In this document: positions 8,501 through 16,052 of the stretch, in pieces
Layout: every line of letters starts with the position of its first letter
Numbering within the stretch: position 1 is the stretch's first letter
Assembly: GCA_015487435.1 (NCBI GenBank)
Contig: WFPU01000305.1
Span: 1-23,279 of the forward strand
Direction: 5' to 3'
DNA from: Sulfurimonas sp.
GTDB taxonomy: Bacteria > Campylobacterota > Campylobacteria > Campylobacterales > Sulfurimonadaceae
Length of the DNA: 23,279 nucleotides
The notes under the pieces: generated by a model
The model's database searches: none
What the model saw: the letters and a program-made list of their open reading frames with translations, nothing else
Told to the model about the DNA's origin: nothing
Program-made: the position numbers and the translations under genes

Positions 8501-8736
8501 ATATCTTTGCCAATATCCTTTGCTTCCACATGCCCTATCTCTATATTGTCATCTTTTGTTGCAATAAGATAATCAGGAGCACCAGCTTTAACACGTTTAG
8601 GCTCATTTATGGCAATAGTATTTTCATCTATAGATTCTAATAACTCTTTTAGATGACCTCTATAACTATGTTCAGTTGCAGAACCAGTATTGTATTCATT
8701 TGTTATTTGAGTTATATACTTATCTATAAAACTCAT
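5590..8736 (-). CDS. Single-chain restriction-modification enzyme (type IIG / helicase-less type ISP-like)
   Basis: This 1048-residue protein combines three functions. Residues 45-75 hold a PD-(D/E)xK nuclease signature: P54-D55, then E71-A-K73. A helical linker follows. The N6-adenine methyltransferase has RGVWYTPEPVVKFI (319-332), SAM-binding motif DPATGTGTF (383-391) and catalytic NPPY (499-502). The C-terminal third is the specificity region; the stretch with YAVLHSPSYREKY and FPRVPYPD resembles the type ISP C-terminal domain. No helicase motifs are present, unlike LlaGI-type ISP enzymes, so cleavage is probably not translocation-driven. The ribosome site TAGG overlaps the murF stop codon, 8 bases before the ATG, tying this gene to the murF operon. 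A dispersed repeat encodes residues 876-885. PglX-type methyltransferases are an alternative, but the nuclease signature argues against that. Confidence 0.88.
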   Translation of the reverse strand: MSFIDKYITQITNEYNTGSATEHSYRGHLKELLESIDENTIAINEPKRVKAGAPDYLIATKDDNIEIGHVEAKDIGKDIYSKTYNKQFARYKKGLENLIITDYMEFVFCKDAKEYTKIKIASLEDDKIISHPENFEEFINLIKDFTSYVGQSITSASKLAIMMAAKAKLMADVMFKALEEDIEHEDFSDIYGQFKTFQDMLIHDMSPKDFADMYAQTITYGMFSARFHDTTLNTFSRQEAAELVPHSNPFLRSLFHQIAGYDLDTRISWMVDSLVKIFKATDVKKILENFGNKTQRNDPIIHFYEEFLAEFDPKLRKARGVWYTPEPVVKFIVNAVDEVLKTEFCLEDGLADTSKTIIKVDGTTKTGKPTKVNKEVHKVQILDPATGTGTFLAEIINHVKDNFFGGGWSKYVEQDLIPRLHGFEIVMASYAMAHLKLDLLLKLTGYEPQSKQRLKVFLTNSLEEHHESAGNLFSTYLARESQEADRVKKDAPVMVVVGNPPYAVSSSNKGEWIQNLIKDYKKDLNERNIQPLSDDYIKFIRYGQHYIEKNGEGILAYISNNSFIDGIIHRQMRKSLLETFDKIYILDLHGNSKKKETALDGSKDENVFDIMQGVSINIFVKKSKSKKLADVFNYDMYGKRKLKYNFLNDNNIKSIEWKKLDYKEPEYFFVKKDNKLNESYSKYFSLDKLYKIGATGIKTERDRVSIQFDKHKLEEIRQNLLSLNEEEFRRKYTPKKDGRDWNVSTAKNDIKNNKYIFTKIEYRPFDYRNTLYTGITKGFMSYPRHNIMKHLIEKENILMIFTRINRGLSQSYCLISKRLIDSHILDSAGDSLKCSPMYLYPDENSLETTRTPNLNLEIVAEIEKALNLKFTPEKEEIPNQVWNDGELFAPIDILDYIYAVLHSPSYREKYKEFLKIDFPRVPYPDIKTFWQYIKLGSELRGLHLMESPLLNIRTIEVNDGDNFVSRKIVKKDSEIEDEKVKIFINDTQYIGNIPLIAWEFYIGGYQPAQKWLKDRSGRELSHNDFKHYNKIINALIQTDMIMKKIDKI
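6084..6110. repeat. Dispersed repeat copy B, in frame inside the restriction gene
   Basis: The 27 bases CGTCATTCC...GGAATCT match the intergenic unit at 2748-2774 at 26 of 27 positions. On the coding strand the repeat reads in frame as E-I-P-N-Q-V-W-N-D-G (residues 876-885), in the linker just before the C-terminal specificity segment. This resembles palindromic elements that insert in genes without breaking the frame. Confidence 0.75.
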
Positions 8737-8745
8737 GTAATTAAC

Positions 8746-10182
8746 CTAGATAAAATTCGGTGCATCGTTTGCAAAAAGAATGATATCTCCGCTTTTTGTT
8801 TGGGAAGCCAAAATATCTGTGATTTTTGACTTATCATGTAAAATGATCTTTTTTTTCACTTTTAAATGTTTATCAAATAGTGCGGCATTAAGAGTCCCTG
8901 TTACAATTACTATGTCAAAAACTTCATTTATCGCTTCAATGAGTTTAATATTTAACTCATCATTGCTCTCAACTAAACCAGGCGTAACCATAACTTTATT
9001 TCCAGCTTCATGGAGTGAACAAAGTCTTATATCCTCAAGCATTCCATCGATGTTACCATTATATCCATCATCTAAAATAGTTTTTCCATTTGCTTTAATT
9101 AGTTGAAGTCTGTGCTCTACTGGTTTTAAACTCTCAACTGCTTTTTTTATCTCATCCTCACTCAAACCAAATTGCTCGGCAATTTTTACACACACTTCAA
9201 TGTTCATAGTTTGAAATGCTCCAAGAACAGAGGTAAACAACTCTAAGCCATCAACTTTAAATCTAGTACCGCTTAAATCTGCATATACATCACTCACAGA
9301 ATTACCAAAAAATGTAACTTTATCGTGAGGTTCATCTGTTACAGAGGTATGAATATATGCCTTTTCTAAACGAGGAGATTGCATAATCTCTAATTTAGTT
9401 GCTATTGTGTTTTCTATAGTTTTAAAGTACTCTATGTGAGCTAAACCTACTTTACCAACAACTACTGTTTGTGGTTCTAAAAATGTAGTGATTGCATATA
9501 TATCGCCCTGCTCTCTAGCCCCAGCTTCACACACATAGATTTCAGTATCTTCAGGTAATGAGTTATTTATATCGCCTATTATCCCACCGATAGTATTTAC
9601 ACTTCTTGGAGTTGCATAAACTTTATATTTTTTACTTAACATCTCAGCTACAAAATTTTTGATACTTGTTTTTCCATAACTGCCAGTAATTGCAATGATT
9701 TGTAAGTTTTTTATAGATGCTAGTTTTTGTTTAGCACTTTTTTTATATGCCGCAAAAAGAAACTTTTCAATAACAAGACTACCTATATAAGCCATTGCTA
9801 ATGGCAAAAATACGCCATATACTGCACATGCTGATTTTATAGTACAAAGTATATCTTGAAAAAGGGTTAGGGATACTAAGAGGATTAAAAATCTTTTTAC
9901 ACGCCAAGTTAAAATAAGTTTTTTATCTAATTTTTTATGCCAAATAAAGATACTTGGGAGCACTGCAAAGAAATAAAATATAATAAAAAACTGACCAGTA
10001 GTATGGTAAGCGATAAAAGGGATGAAAAAATAAAAAACATGCCATAAAGGTTTATGATGCTTAAAAACTACACGAGATAATTTATAATCATACCATTGTA
10101 GATTTGTTATTAGATACCAACCAAGTGTAGTTACAAAAAGTACATTTACAGTAAATGCTGCTAAAGTTTCAATATTTTCCAT
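8746..10182 (-). CDS. murF: UDP-N-acetylmuramoyl-tripeptide--D-alanyl-D-alanine ligase with membrane extension
   Basis: MurF adds D-Ala-D-Ala to UDP-MurNAc-tripeptide, completing the cytoplasmic peptidoglycan precursor. The Mur ligase core begins near residue 160 with the ATP loop TGSYGKTS (166-173), followed by SVNTIGGIIGDIN, EAGAREQGDI, KVGLAHIEYF and DDGYNGNIDGM. The first 145 residues are extra: they contain about five hydrophobic helices with aromatic-rich loops, which would tether the enzyme to the inner membrane, where lipid II is made. E. coli MurF has no such part, and I recall similar extensions in Campylobacterota. The start is immediately next to the hydrolase stop (10183), and ddl, which supplies the D-Ala-D-Ala, is two genes upstream. 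Confidence 0.93.
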   Translation of the reverse strand: MENIETLAAFTVNVLFVTTLGWYLITNLQWYDYKLSRVVFKHHKPLWHVFYFFIPFIAYHTTGQFFIIFYFFAVLPSIFIWHKKLDKKLILTWRVKRFLILLVSLTLFQDILCTIKSACAVYGVFLPLAMAYIGSLVIEKFLFAAYKKSAKQKLASIKNLQIIAITGSYGKTSIKNFVAEMLSKKYKVYATPRSVNTIGGIIGDINNSLPEDTEIYVCEAGAREQGDIYAITTFLEPQTVVVGKVGLAHIEYFKTIENTIATKLEIMQSPRLEKAYIHTSVTDEPHDKVTFFGNSVSDVYADLSGTRFKVDGLELFTSVLGAFQTMNIEVCVKIAEQFGLSEDEIKKAVESLKPVEHRLQLIKANGKTILDDGYNGNIDGMLEDIRLCSLHEAGNKVMVTPGLVESNDELNIKLIEAINEVFDIVIVTGTLNAALFDKHLKVKKKIILHDKSKITDILASQTKSGDIILFANDAPNFI

Positions 10183-10917
10183 CTATTTCCCCAAAGTTTT
10201 TAAAAAAGTATTTTCTATTTTATTTGAAATATCTTCTGCATGTTGCATGAAAAAGTAGTGATCACCCTGATAAATTTCTAGTTTACTATCTTTTATAAGC
10301 TCATTAATTTTATTAGCTGATTTTAAAGGTGTAGCACTATCTGCATTTCCCCAACAAATTAGCGCTTTACCTATGTAGCTTTCAAATTCTTTAGAAAAAT
10401 CTTCATTTACAACATTTTTAAAAGTCTCATACATTGGCTCATTTAAGCTTTTAGCATCTTCAGCTATAAAATACTTTTTCAAACCTGCCAATCCAAATAT
10501 TTTCATCATCTTAAAAACTACTATTTTTAGTCTTATTTTTAGTGATTTTGGCCAATATATACCTGCACTTGAGAGTAAAACTAGTACCGATGGATCTAAT
10601 AAAACAGCAATTTTTCCACCAAAAGAGTGTCCAACTATAATATCTTTTTGAGCATTTAGATGTATCATCAATAACTCAACAATTCGTGCATAATCTTTAG
10701 TTGTAAGAGTTAAATTACAAGTACTTCCGCCAAATCCTGGTAAGTCTATATATATATGACGGAACGTATCCATATATGAGGAAAAAGATTTTTTCATAAG
10801 CCCTTTATTACTTCCCCAACCATGAAGAACAATCATATCCACTTTAGCATTTGGGTTTATAATTTCATAACTAATATCTAGTGTATGTTGATCATACTGG
10901 ATAGACTTAATAGCCAT
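10183..10917 (-). CDS. Alpha/beta hydrolase
   Basis: This 244-residue alpha/beta-hydrolase-fold protein has the oxyanion segment LHGWGSNKG (31-39), the nucleophile elbow GHSFGG with S98, a late acidic position in GNADSATPL and the catalytic His in GDHYF. There is no signal peptide, so it acts in the cytoplasm. The substrate is unknown. Its start overlaps the ddl stop by one base and its stop abuts murF, so it is translated as part of the peptidoglycan operon. A gene of this type seems to keep this position in related genomes, which suggests a link to wall or membrane metabolism, but nothing in the protein defines it. Confidence 0.88.
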   Translation of the reverse strand: MAIKSIQYDQHTLDISYEIINPNAKVDMIVLHGWGSNKGLMKKSFSSYMDTFRHIYIDLPGFGGSTCNLTLTTKDYARIVELLMIHLNAQKDIIVGHSFGGKIAVLLDPSVLVLLSSAGIYWPKSLKIRLKIVVFKMMKIFGLAGLKKYFIAEDAKSLNEPMYETFKNVVNEDFSKEFESYIGKALICWGNADSATPLKSANKINELIKDSKLEIYQGDHYFFMQHAEDISNKIENTFLKTLGK

Positions 10918-11954
10918 TATTTACCTTTAGCGCTGTTAATTGAATGGATATACTCATAATTGACTTTTATTCTTTTTGGTTCACTCAAAGATGATGATAA
11001 ACTCTTGATTACACCTAAAAAATCTTCAAAAAGATAATTAGCCATAGATCCTGGGATTGGGTTAATCTCATTTAATAACACTTCATCATTTACTACAAAA
11101 AAATCACAACGAATTAAAGCACCCTCAAACATGTTTTTATAAACTTTAGTAAAACTGTTTTTTAGTTTTTGTTCCAATTCTGTACTAATATTTGCTTTTA
11201 AAACTGATTCTGATCGTGAAAAATCCATATATTTCTTCTCAAAATCTAAAAAATTTTCTTTTTGTGGCTCCTCTATTATTGAGAATTTAATTTCCCCATC
11301 TGCCATATATCCAGCTAAATTATACTCTTTAACATTTTCTATAAACGGCTCAACTATAACACTGTTATCGAATTCATAAGCAGTATCTAGCGCATAATCT
11401 AACTCAGACTCATCTTTTACAATACTTACTCCGATAGAACTACCAAGTCTTGCTGGTTTTATAATTATAGGATATTTTATTGAAATATTTTTATGCTCAT
11501 TTGAATTAAGTATTTCATACTCTAAACATTTAATATTTTTAGCTGCACAAAACCATTTAGTATATCTTTTATCATAAGAAAATACACTTGCACTTACACG
11601 AGGTCCAATATATTTTATAGAATAAAAATCAAGTAGTGCGGCGATAGTTCCATCTTCTCCATCCGCGCCATGTATAAGGTTTAAAACAACATATCTATAT
11701 TGAGTTTTACTAAACATAGTTTTTTGATTAAAAGCACCCTGAGATAAACTAAGAGTTGGCATCTTTTTGTAAGCACCACTCGAGAAAGTTTTAGCTTTCA
11801 TATCTTTTTTATCTATAATATAAAATTGATGATCCGTATCGCAAAATATAAAGTTTAAATTAAAATTAGATAACTTTTGCATTAAAGTTATCGCACTTAC
11901 TATGCTAATCTCATGCTCAAAACTAGCCCCACCAAATAAAATTGTTAAATTCAA
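10917..11954 (-). CDS. ddl: D-alanine--D-alanine ligase
   Basis: This ATP-grasp enzyme joins two D-alanines for peptidoglycan. Its 345 residues carry GGASFEHEISIVSA at the N terminus, HGADGEDGTIAALLD, the ATP-grasp loop KPARLGSSIGVSIVK and the metal-binding end NEINPIPGSMANYLF. The product is the substrate of MurF two genes downstream. It is separated by 45 bases from ruvA upstream and overlaps the next gene by one base. The length is typical for Campylobacterota Ddl. Confidence 0.95.
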   Translation of the reverse strand: MNLTILFGGASFEHEISIVSAITLMQKLSNFNLNFIFCDTDHQFYIIDKKDMKAKTFSSGAYKKMPTLSLSQGAFNQKTMFSKTQYRYVVLNLIHGADGEDGTIAALLDFYSIKYIGPRVSASVFSYDKRYTKWFCAAKNIKCLEYEILNSNEHKNISIKYPIIIKPARLGSSIGVSIVKDESELDYALDTAYEFDNSVIVEPFIENVKEYNLAGYMADGEIKFSIIEEPQKENFLDFEKKYMDFSRSESVLKANISTELEQKLKNSFTKVYKNMFEGALIRCDFFVVNDEVLLNEINPIPGSMANYLFEDFLGVIKSLSSSLSEPKRIKVNYEYIHSINSAKGK

Positions 11955-11999
11955 ATAAATTCCTTAGCTCTTATAATTGTAATTATATCTTAAGTTTAA

Positions 12000-12560
12000 T
12001 TAGAGCAACTTCAACGCTTCTTTTACTAAAGAAGCCGTATCATTACTACTACATGCACTCAAAACTTTACTTATTTTGTCTTTTTTAAAGCCCAATGACT
12101 CCAGTGCTTCTGTAGCTTGAGTAAATGAAGCAGATGTTGAACTCTCAGAGCTATTTTGCAATATCTCTTCATCAAATCCTGCCAATTCTACAAGTATTCG
12201 CCCTGCACTTTTAGGTCCAATTCCAGGTACTTTTTTAACACCGTTTAAATCTTTATTATTTATAATCACTCCAAACTGATTTGGTGTATAAGTTGAGCAA
12301 ATTGCCATAGCTACTTTTGGTCCAACTCCATTTATTTTTATAAGCCTTGTAAACATCTTTTTTTCACTCATATCTAAAAAACCAAAAAGAAGTTGAGCAT
12401 CTTCACGAACTATCTGAGTAGTAAAAAATTTTACACTATCAGAATTAAGTCCAGAAAAGCTTTGAAGAGAGATAAATACCTCATAAACAATACCACTAAC
12501 CTCTACATGTACAAAAGCAGGTTCTTTATATATTATCTTTCCATTTAATCCAACTATCAT
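12000..12560 (-). CDS. ruvA: Holliday junction branch migration protein RuvA
   Basis: This 186-residue protein binds four-way DNA junctions as a tetramer and loads the RuvB motor. The N-terminal OB fold begins MIVGLNGKIIYKEP. Helix-hairpin-helix segments KINGVGPKVAMAI and VPGIGPKSAGRILVEL follow, and a short C-terminal three-helix domain (ATEALESLGFKKDKISKVL) contacts RuvB. ruvB and ruvC are not in the window. It starts 11 bases after the FapA-like gene, in the same operon. The acidic, serine-rich linker near residue 140 is normal for the family. Confidence 0.96.
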   Translation of the reverse strand: MIVGLNGKIIYKEPAFVHVEVSGIVYEVFISLQSFSGLNSDSVKFFTTQIVREDAQLLFGFLDMSEKKMFTRLIKINGVGPKVAMAICSTYTPNQFGVIINNKDLNGVKKVPGIGPKSAGRILVELAGFDEEILQNSSESSTSASFTQATEALESLGFKKDKISKVLSACSSNDTASLVKEALKLL

Positions 12561-12571
12561 CTATACCTCTA

Positions 12572-14488
12572 TTATGTTTCTTTTTTTGGTTCGATGGAGT
12601 AGTGTCCATCTTCATCTTCAACTAAACCAAATATTTTATCTTGTGAATCTTCTGGTGGTTCATAAGTCACTTCTATGGGTGGATCAACAAGTTTAAAAAC
12701 CAACTTATTATACCCAACCCACCTATCACGATTTACTATCCTTGCATTAAAAATATTATCTTGAAAAGATGCTGTTTTAGTTGTTAAAAGAATTAACTTA
12801 TCTTGTTTAACTGCATACTCTTTTTTGATTGATTTTAAATGTGCCTCTATGTGCAAAAATTGTTTGTATTTTTCCACAAAAGATGAAGGCATCTTTACAC
12901 CATTTTTTTTATAATGTATAAGACGTTTTTTTAACTCTAAAAAGGATACTCTATTATCATCGATAGTTTTAGTATATTTATCTATCTCTTCTTTTATATT
13001 TCTAGTAGCAATTTCAAGCTCTGCTATCTCATCTTCATTTTTTTCTAAACCTTTTTGAGAAGATTTTTTAAGTAACGAATCAATTGTAAAAACATTTTCA
13101 CTACCTTGAAGTTTTTTAATTTCAATAATTTTTGATGAAGTAGCCTTAACATAAGAGCCGCATATCTCGATATGCACCTCTTTAGCTCTAATATTTCCAC
13201 CCATAGCTTGGGATACCTCTACAACATCTCCATCAACTGTACCATGTTCAAGTCTTGTTATATGGATATTTTTGCCATAAGCTGTTCCTTTGTGAACATT
13301 AATATCTAACTTGTCAGCTTTTACAATTGAACTTTTGTGAGTTTGTCCAGCAATAGTTGCTCTTATTGCAGTTAATTTTGAATTTGGACCCATATTTCCG
13401 TCAATATCTATCTCTGTGACTTCAACCTCCATACCAGCACCAACAGCGTCCTTGGAAGAATCCTCTTCCTTTACACTCATATTTACATTTGATTCAAGTC
13501 CAGCCGAAATAGATCCAGTTGTTCTAAAACTAATTGATTCTACATCAACATCTGTTTTTATCGCATATGTGTTATCTTCAAAAGTTATATACCCATTTTC
13601 ATTAGCAATAAATTGGATACTTCCATCTCTATCTTTTTGAACTATTGTTTCATCTATATTAAATTCTGGAGTATTAGTTTCTAAAGGTTCTGGGGCTTCT
13701 AAAAATATTCCTTTACAATTTCTTCCAGGTGTGCCTTTTTTTGGCTTTATATATTCTATAAGCAGTTCACCTTTAACTACACTTTTAATAAATCCACGCT
13801 TTGAATAATCTACTTTTTCATGCTCGCCAATATCATTTTTTTTATCATAATGAAGAATTATTTCATCATCAATTGTTGGAGTTGGTTCAATACTTTGAGC
13901 AATTAAAATAGTTTCATTTTGAGTATATTCAAAAAAATTTTCAACTTTAACTTTAGAGGAGAGTTTAGAGAGTACATCACCTAACATCTCATCAAAAATA
14001 TTTATTAATATCCCCGCACGAAGCTTTTTATTATTTATAAGAGTTGCAAGTTCATCTTTAAAACCTTTAAAGTAATCAATTCTTGAGCCAGACTTTATAC
14101 TCAAATAAATTTTACACTTTGAAGCATTCGCACCAACTGCAATATCAAAATTTGGAAATTTAGCATCATTTGGTTCTTTTGAGTAAACTTCAATTTCATA
14201 TATTTGTTTTATTTCAAATGCCTTGTTTAACAGTGCACTTGTATCATCTAGTTCATAAAGTTCATCATTAGATATCTCTTCGAATTCAAGATCTTTTTTA
14301 CCATCATTTATGGCTGTAAACGATTGAACATCTAAAACATTAAAATCTAAGCTTTCTATAGCGACATCATTTGCTTGAGATAGAGATAAAAGCTCTTTTA
14401 CTACATTTTGAGTTTTTACAACAGTGGTACGAATTTTTTTTGATACTGATGTTTTATTATCACTGTCGCTAGAACCAAAAAAGCCCAT
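12572..14488 (-). CDS. FapA-like (DUF342) protein with beta-helix and coiled coil
   Basis: This 638-residue protein belongs to the DUF342/FapA family, widespread but poorly understood. The central part (about 250-460) shows the short repeating G-x-I/V pattern of a right-handed beta-helix (for example GNMGPNSKLTAIRATIAGQ and GGNIRAKEVHIEICG) with the family pattern KPKKGTPGRNCKG before it. Residues about 480-580 are charged and helical, probably a coiled coil. An acidic tail follows. No membrane helix or signal is seen, so it is cytoplasmic. FapA-family proteins have been tied to membrane association and to flagellar or cell-surface functions in some bacteria, but I make no claim here. It is the first gene of the operon leading to murF; GAGG lies upstream of the ATG. 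Confidence 0.85.
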   Translation of the reverse strand: MGFFGSSDSDNKTSVSKKIRTTVVKTQNVVKELLSLSQANDVAIESLDFNVLDVQSFTAINDGKKDLEFEEISNDELYELDDTSALLNKAFEIKQIYEIEVYSKEPNDAKFPNFDIAVGANASKCKIYLSIKSGSRIDYFKGFKDELATLINNKKLRAGILINIFDEMLGDVLSKLSSKVKVENFFEYTQNETILIAQSIEPTPTIDDEIILHYDKKNDIGEHEKVDYSKRGFIKSVVKGELLIEYIKPKKGTPGRNCKGIFLEAPEPLETNTPEFNIDETIVQKDRDGSIQFIANENGYITFEDNTYAIKTDVDVESISFRTTGSISAGLESNVNMSVKEEDSSKDAVGAGMEVEVTEIDIDGNMGPNSKLTAIRATIAGQTHKSSIVKADKLDINVHKGTAYGKNIHITRLEHGTVDGDVVEVSQAMGGNIRAKEVHIEICGSYVKATSSKIIEIKKLQGSENVFTIDSLLKKSSQKGLEKNEDEIAELEIATRNIKEEIDKYTKTIDDNRVSFLELKKRLIHYKKNGVKMPSSFVEKYKQFLHIEAHLKSIKKEYAVKQDKLILLTTKTASFQDNIFNARIVNRDRWVGYNKLVFKLVDPPIEVTYEPPEDSQDKIFGLVEDEDGHYSIEPKKET

Positions 14489-14599
14489 TTATATCTTGCC
14501 TCATATTAAATTTAAAAAAAATACTCTATATATTAATATATTATTTGTTAAAATACCGTAAAAATGAGATATTTATTAAATATTTTTTCAAAGTAGCCC
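14489..14599. promoter_or_regulatory. Divergent promoter region between the FapA-like gene and murJ
   Basis: These 111 A/T-rich bases must drive both the fapA-ruvA-ddl-murF operon and murJ. They contain a 14-base perfect palindrome of A and T only (ATATATTAATATAT, 14528-14541) and several TATA-like hexamers in each direction. No single -10/-35 pair stands out, so individual promoters are not called. Confidence 0.4.
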
Positions 14600-16006
14600 A
14601 TGTTTAAAGCAATTTTTACCAATAGTTTTGGAATTTTATTTTCGAGATTATTTGGATTTATTAGAGATTTATTAACAGCATCTGCACTTGGTGCGAACAT
14701 CTACAGTGATATATTTTTCATAGCTTTTAAACTTCCAAATCTTTTTCGTCGTATCTTTGCTGAGGGTGCTTTTACACAAGTTTTTATCCCAGCTTTTGTT
14801 CGTTCAATGTATAAAGGTGTATTTTTAGCTCATATATTTTTAGTATTTTTATCTATAATTTTAATACTAACAATTATAGTAAATCTTCTACCTCAAATAG
14901 CTACAAAAGCGATTGCTGTTGGATTTGACACGCAAACTATAGAGCTTGCCGCTCCATTTGTTGCTATAAATTTTTGGTATCTGCCTCTTATATTTGGTGT
15001 TACTTTTTTAAGTACACTTTTACAATACAAACACCACTTTGCCACTACAGCATTTTCAACTGCCCTTTTAAATATTTCACTAATTTGTGCATTGCTTCTC
15101 TCAGAAGATAAAACTCAAAGTGAGATAGTTTACTATCTAAGTTGGGGTGTAGTTATTGGTGGATTATTACAACTGTTTGCACATGCAGTAGCTATTAAAA
15201 ATCTAGGTTTAAATAAACTTATATATGGTGGATTTAGACACTTAAGAGTTAAATCCAAAAAAATAAAAAAAGAAACTAAAAAATTTCAAAAACAATTTTT
15301 CCCTGCGATTTGGGGAAATTCAACTCCACAAGTTAGTGCATTTTTAGATACATTTTTAGCTTCGTTTCTCATAGCTGGTTCAATCTCTTATCTTTACTAC
15401 GCAAACAGAATTTTTCAACTCCCACTCGCACTCTTCGCAATAGCAACCTCAATAGCACTTTTTCCTAAAGTTGCAAGATATATAAAAAACAAAGATGATG
15501 AAAAAGCACTAATATACTTAAGTAAAGCATTTTGGTTTTTAACATTTTTGCTAACTGCTAGTACAATCGGTGGTTTCATATTATCAAGTGAGATAACATG
15601 GCTTCTTTTTGAGCGTGGAGCATTTGAAGCACAAGACACTTTAAACACAACAGTAGTCCTACAGATGTACATGATAGGTTTACTCCCTCTTGGTCTTCAA
15701 AAATTACTACTTCTTTGGCTATACTCAAAAGAGATGCAAATGAAAGCTGCAAAAATTGCAACCTTTTCTTTAGCCGCATACATCCTCTTTGCCCTAACGC
15801 TCATAAGCCCAATGGGAGCAAGTGGATTAGCCCTAGCATCAACGATAAGTGGTTTTGTAGGTTTTAGTTTAACTGTAAAAGCTTTTGGTATGAAAAACTT
15901 TTTAAGTATATTATTAAATAAAAACATCATTTACCTACTTGTTTGTTGTGTTATTTTTACTCTTTTAGTTATACTTTTTAAAGAATATATTGCTAAATAT
16001 ATTTAG
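14600..16006 (+). CDS. murJ: Lipid II flippase MurJ
   Basis: This 468-residue polytopic inner-membrane protein of the MOP superfamily moves lipid II from the cytoplasmic to the periplasmic face. The N terminus carries the family signature FGILFSRLFGFIRDLLTASALGA and FKLPNLFRRIFAEGAFTQVFIPAF, with the conserved arginines lining the central cavity. About 13-14 helices are visible. It diverges from the operon encoding Ddl and MurF, so precursor synthesis and export lie side by side. The ribosome site is weak (AAAGTAG). It ends 45 bases before the convergent DUF481 gene, with a repeat copy in the gap. Confidence 0.95.
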   Translation: MFKAIFTNSFGILFSRLFGFIRDLLTASALGANIYSDIFFIAFKLPNLFRRIFAEGAFTQVFIPAFVRSMYKGVFLAHIFLVFLSIILILTIIVNLLPQIATKAIAVGFDTQTIELAAPFVAINFWYLPLIFGVTFLSTLLQYKHHFATTAFSTALLNISLICALLLSEDKTQSEIVYYLSWGVVIGGLLQLFAHAVAIKNLGLNKLIYGGFRHLRVKSKKIKKETKKFQKQFFPAIWGNSTPQVSAFLDTFLASFLIAGSISYLYYANRIFQLPLALFAIATSIALFPKVARYIKNKDDEKALIYLSKAFWFLTFLLTASTIGGFILSSEITWLLFERGAFEAQDTLNTTVVLQMYMIGLLPLGLQKLLLLWLYSKEMQMKAAKIATFSLAAYILFALTLISPMGASGLALASTISGFVGFSLTVKAFGMKNFLSILLNKNIIYLLVCCVIFTLLVILFKEYIAKYI

Positions 16007-16021
16007 CTTTCTTAACAATTA

Positions 16022-16052
16022 AACTCTCTGAACAATTTGAGAAAAAATTCCC
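16022..16052. repeat. Dispersed repeat copy E, inverted, next to the DUF481 stop
   Basis: AACTCTCTGAACAATT (16022-16037) is the exact reverse complement of the 16-base tail at 16879-16894. The first bases of the partner 27-base unit may survive as AAATTCCC (16045-16052), at the expected 7-base distance, before similarity fades into the DUF481 stop region. Confidence 0.65.

Noticed and set aside
5590..8736. Phase variation of the restriction gene by homopolymer slippage
   Set aside because: Only runs of about 7 T or A are present, common in this A/T-rich genome. There is no long G or C tract or tandem repeat, and the frame is intact.
5590..8736. PglX-type BREX methyltransferase
   Set aside because: It has an N-terminal PD...EAK nuclease signature and a type ISP-like C terminus, and no other BREX genes lie nearby.
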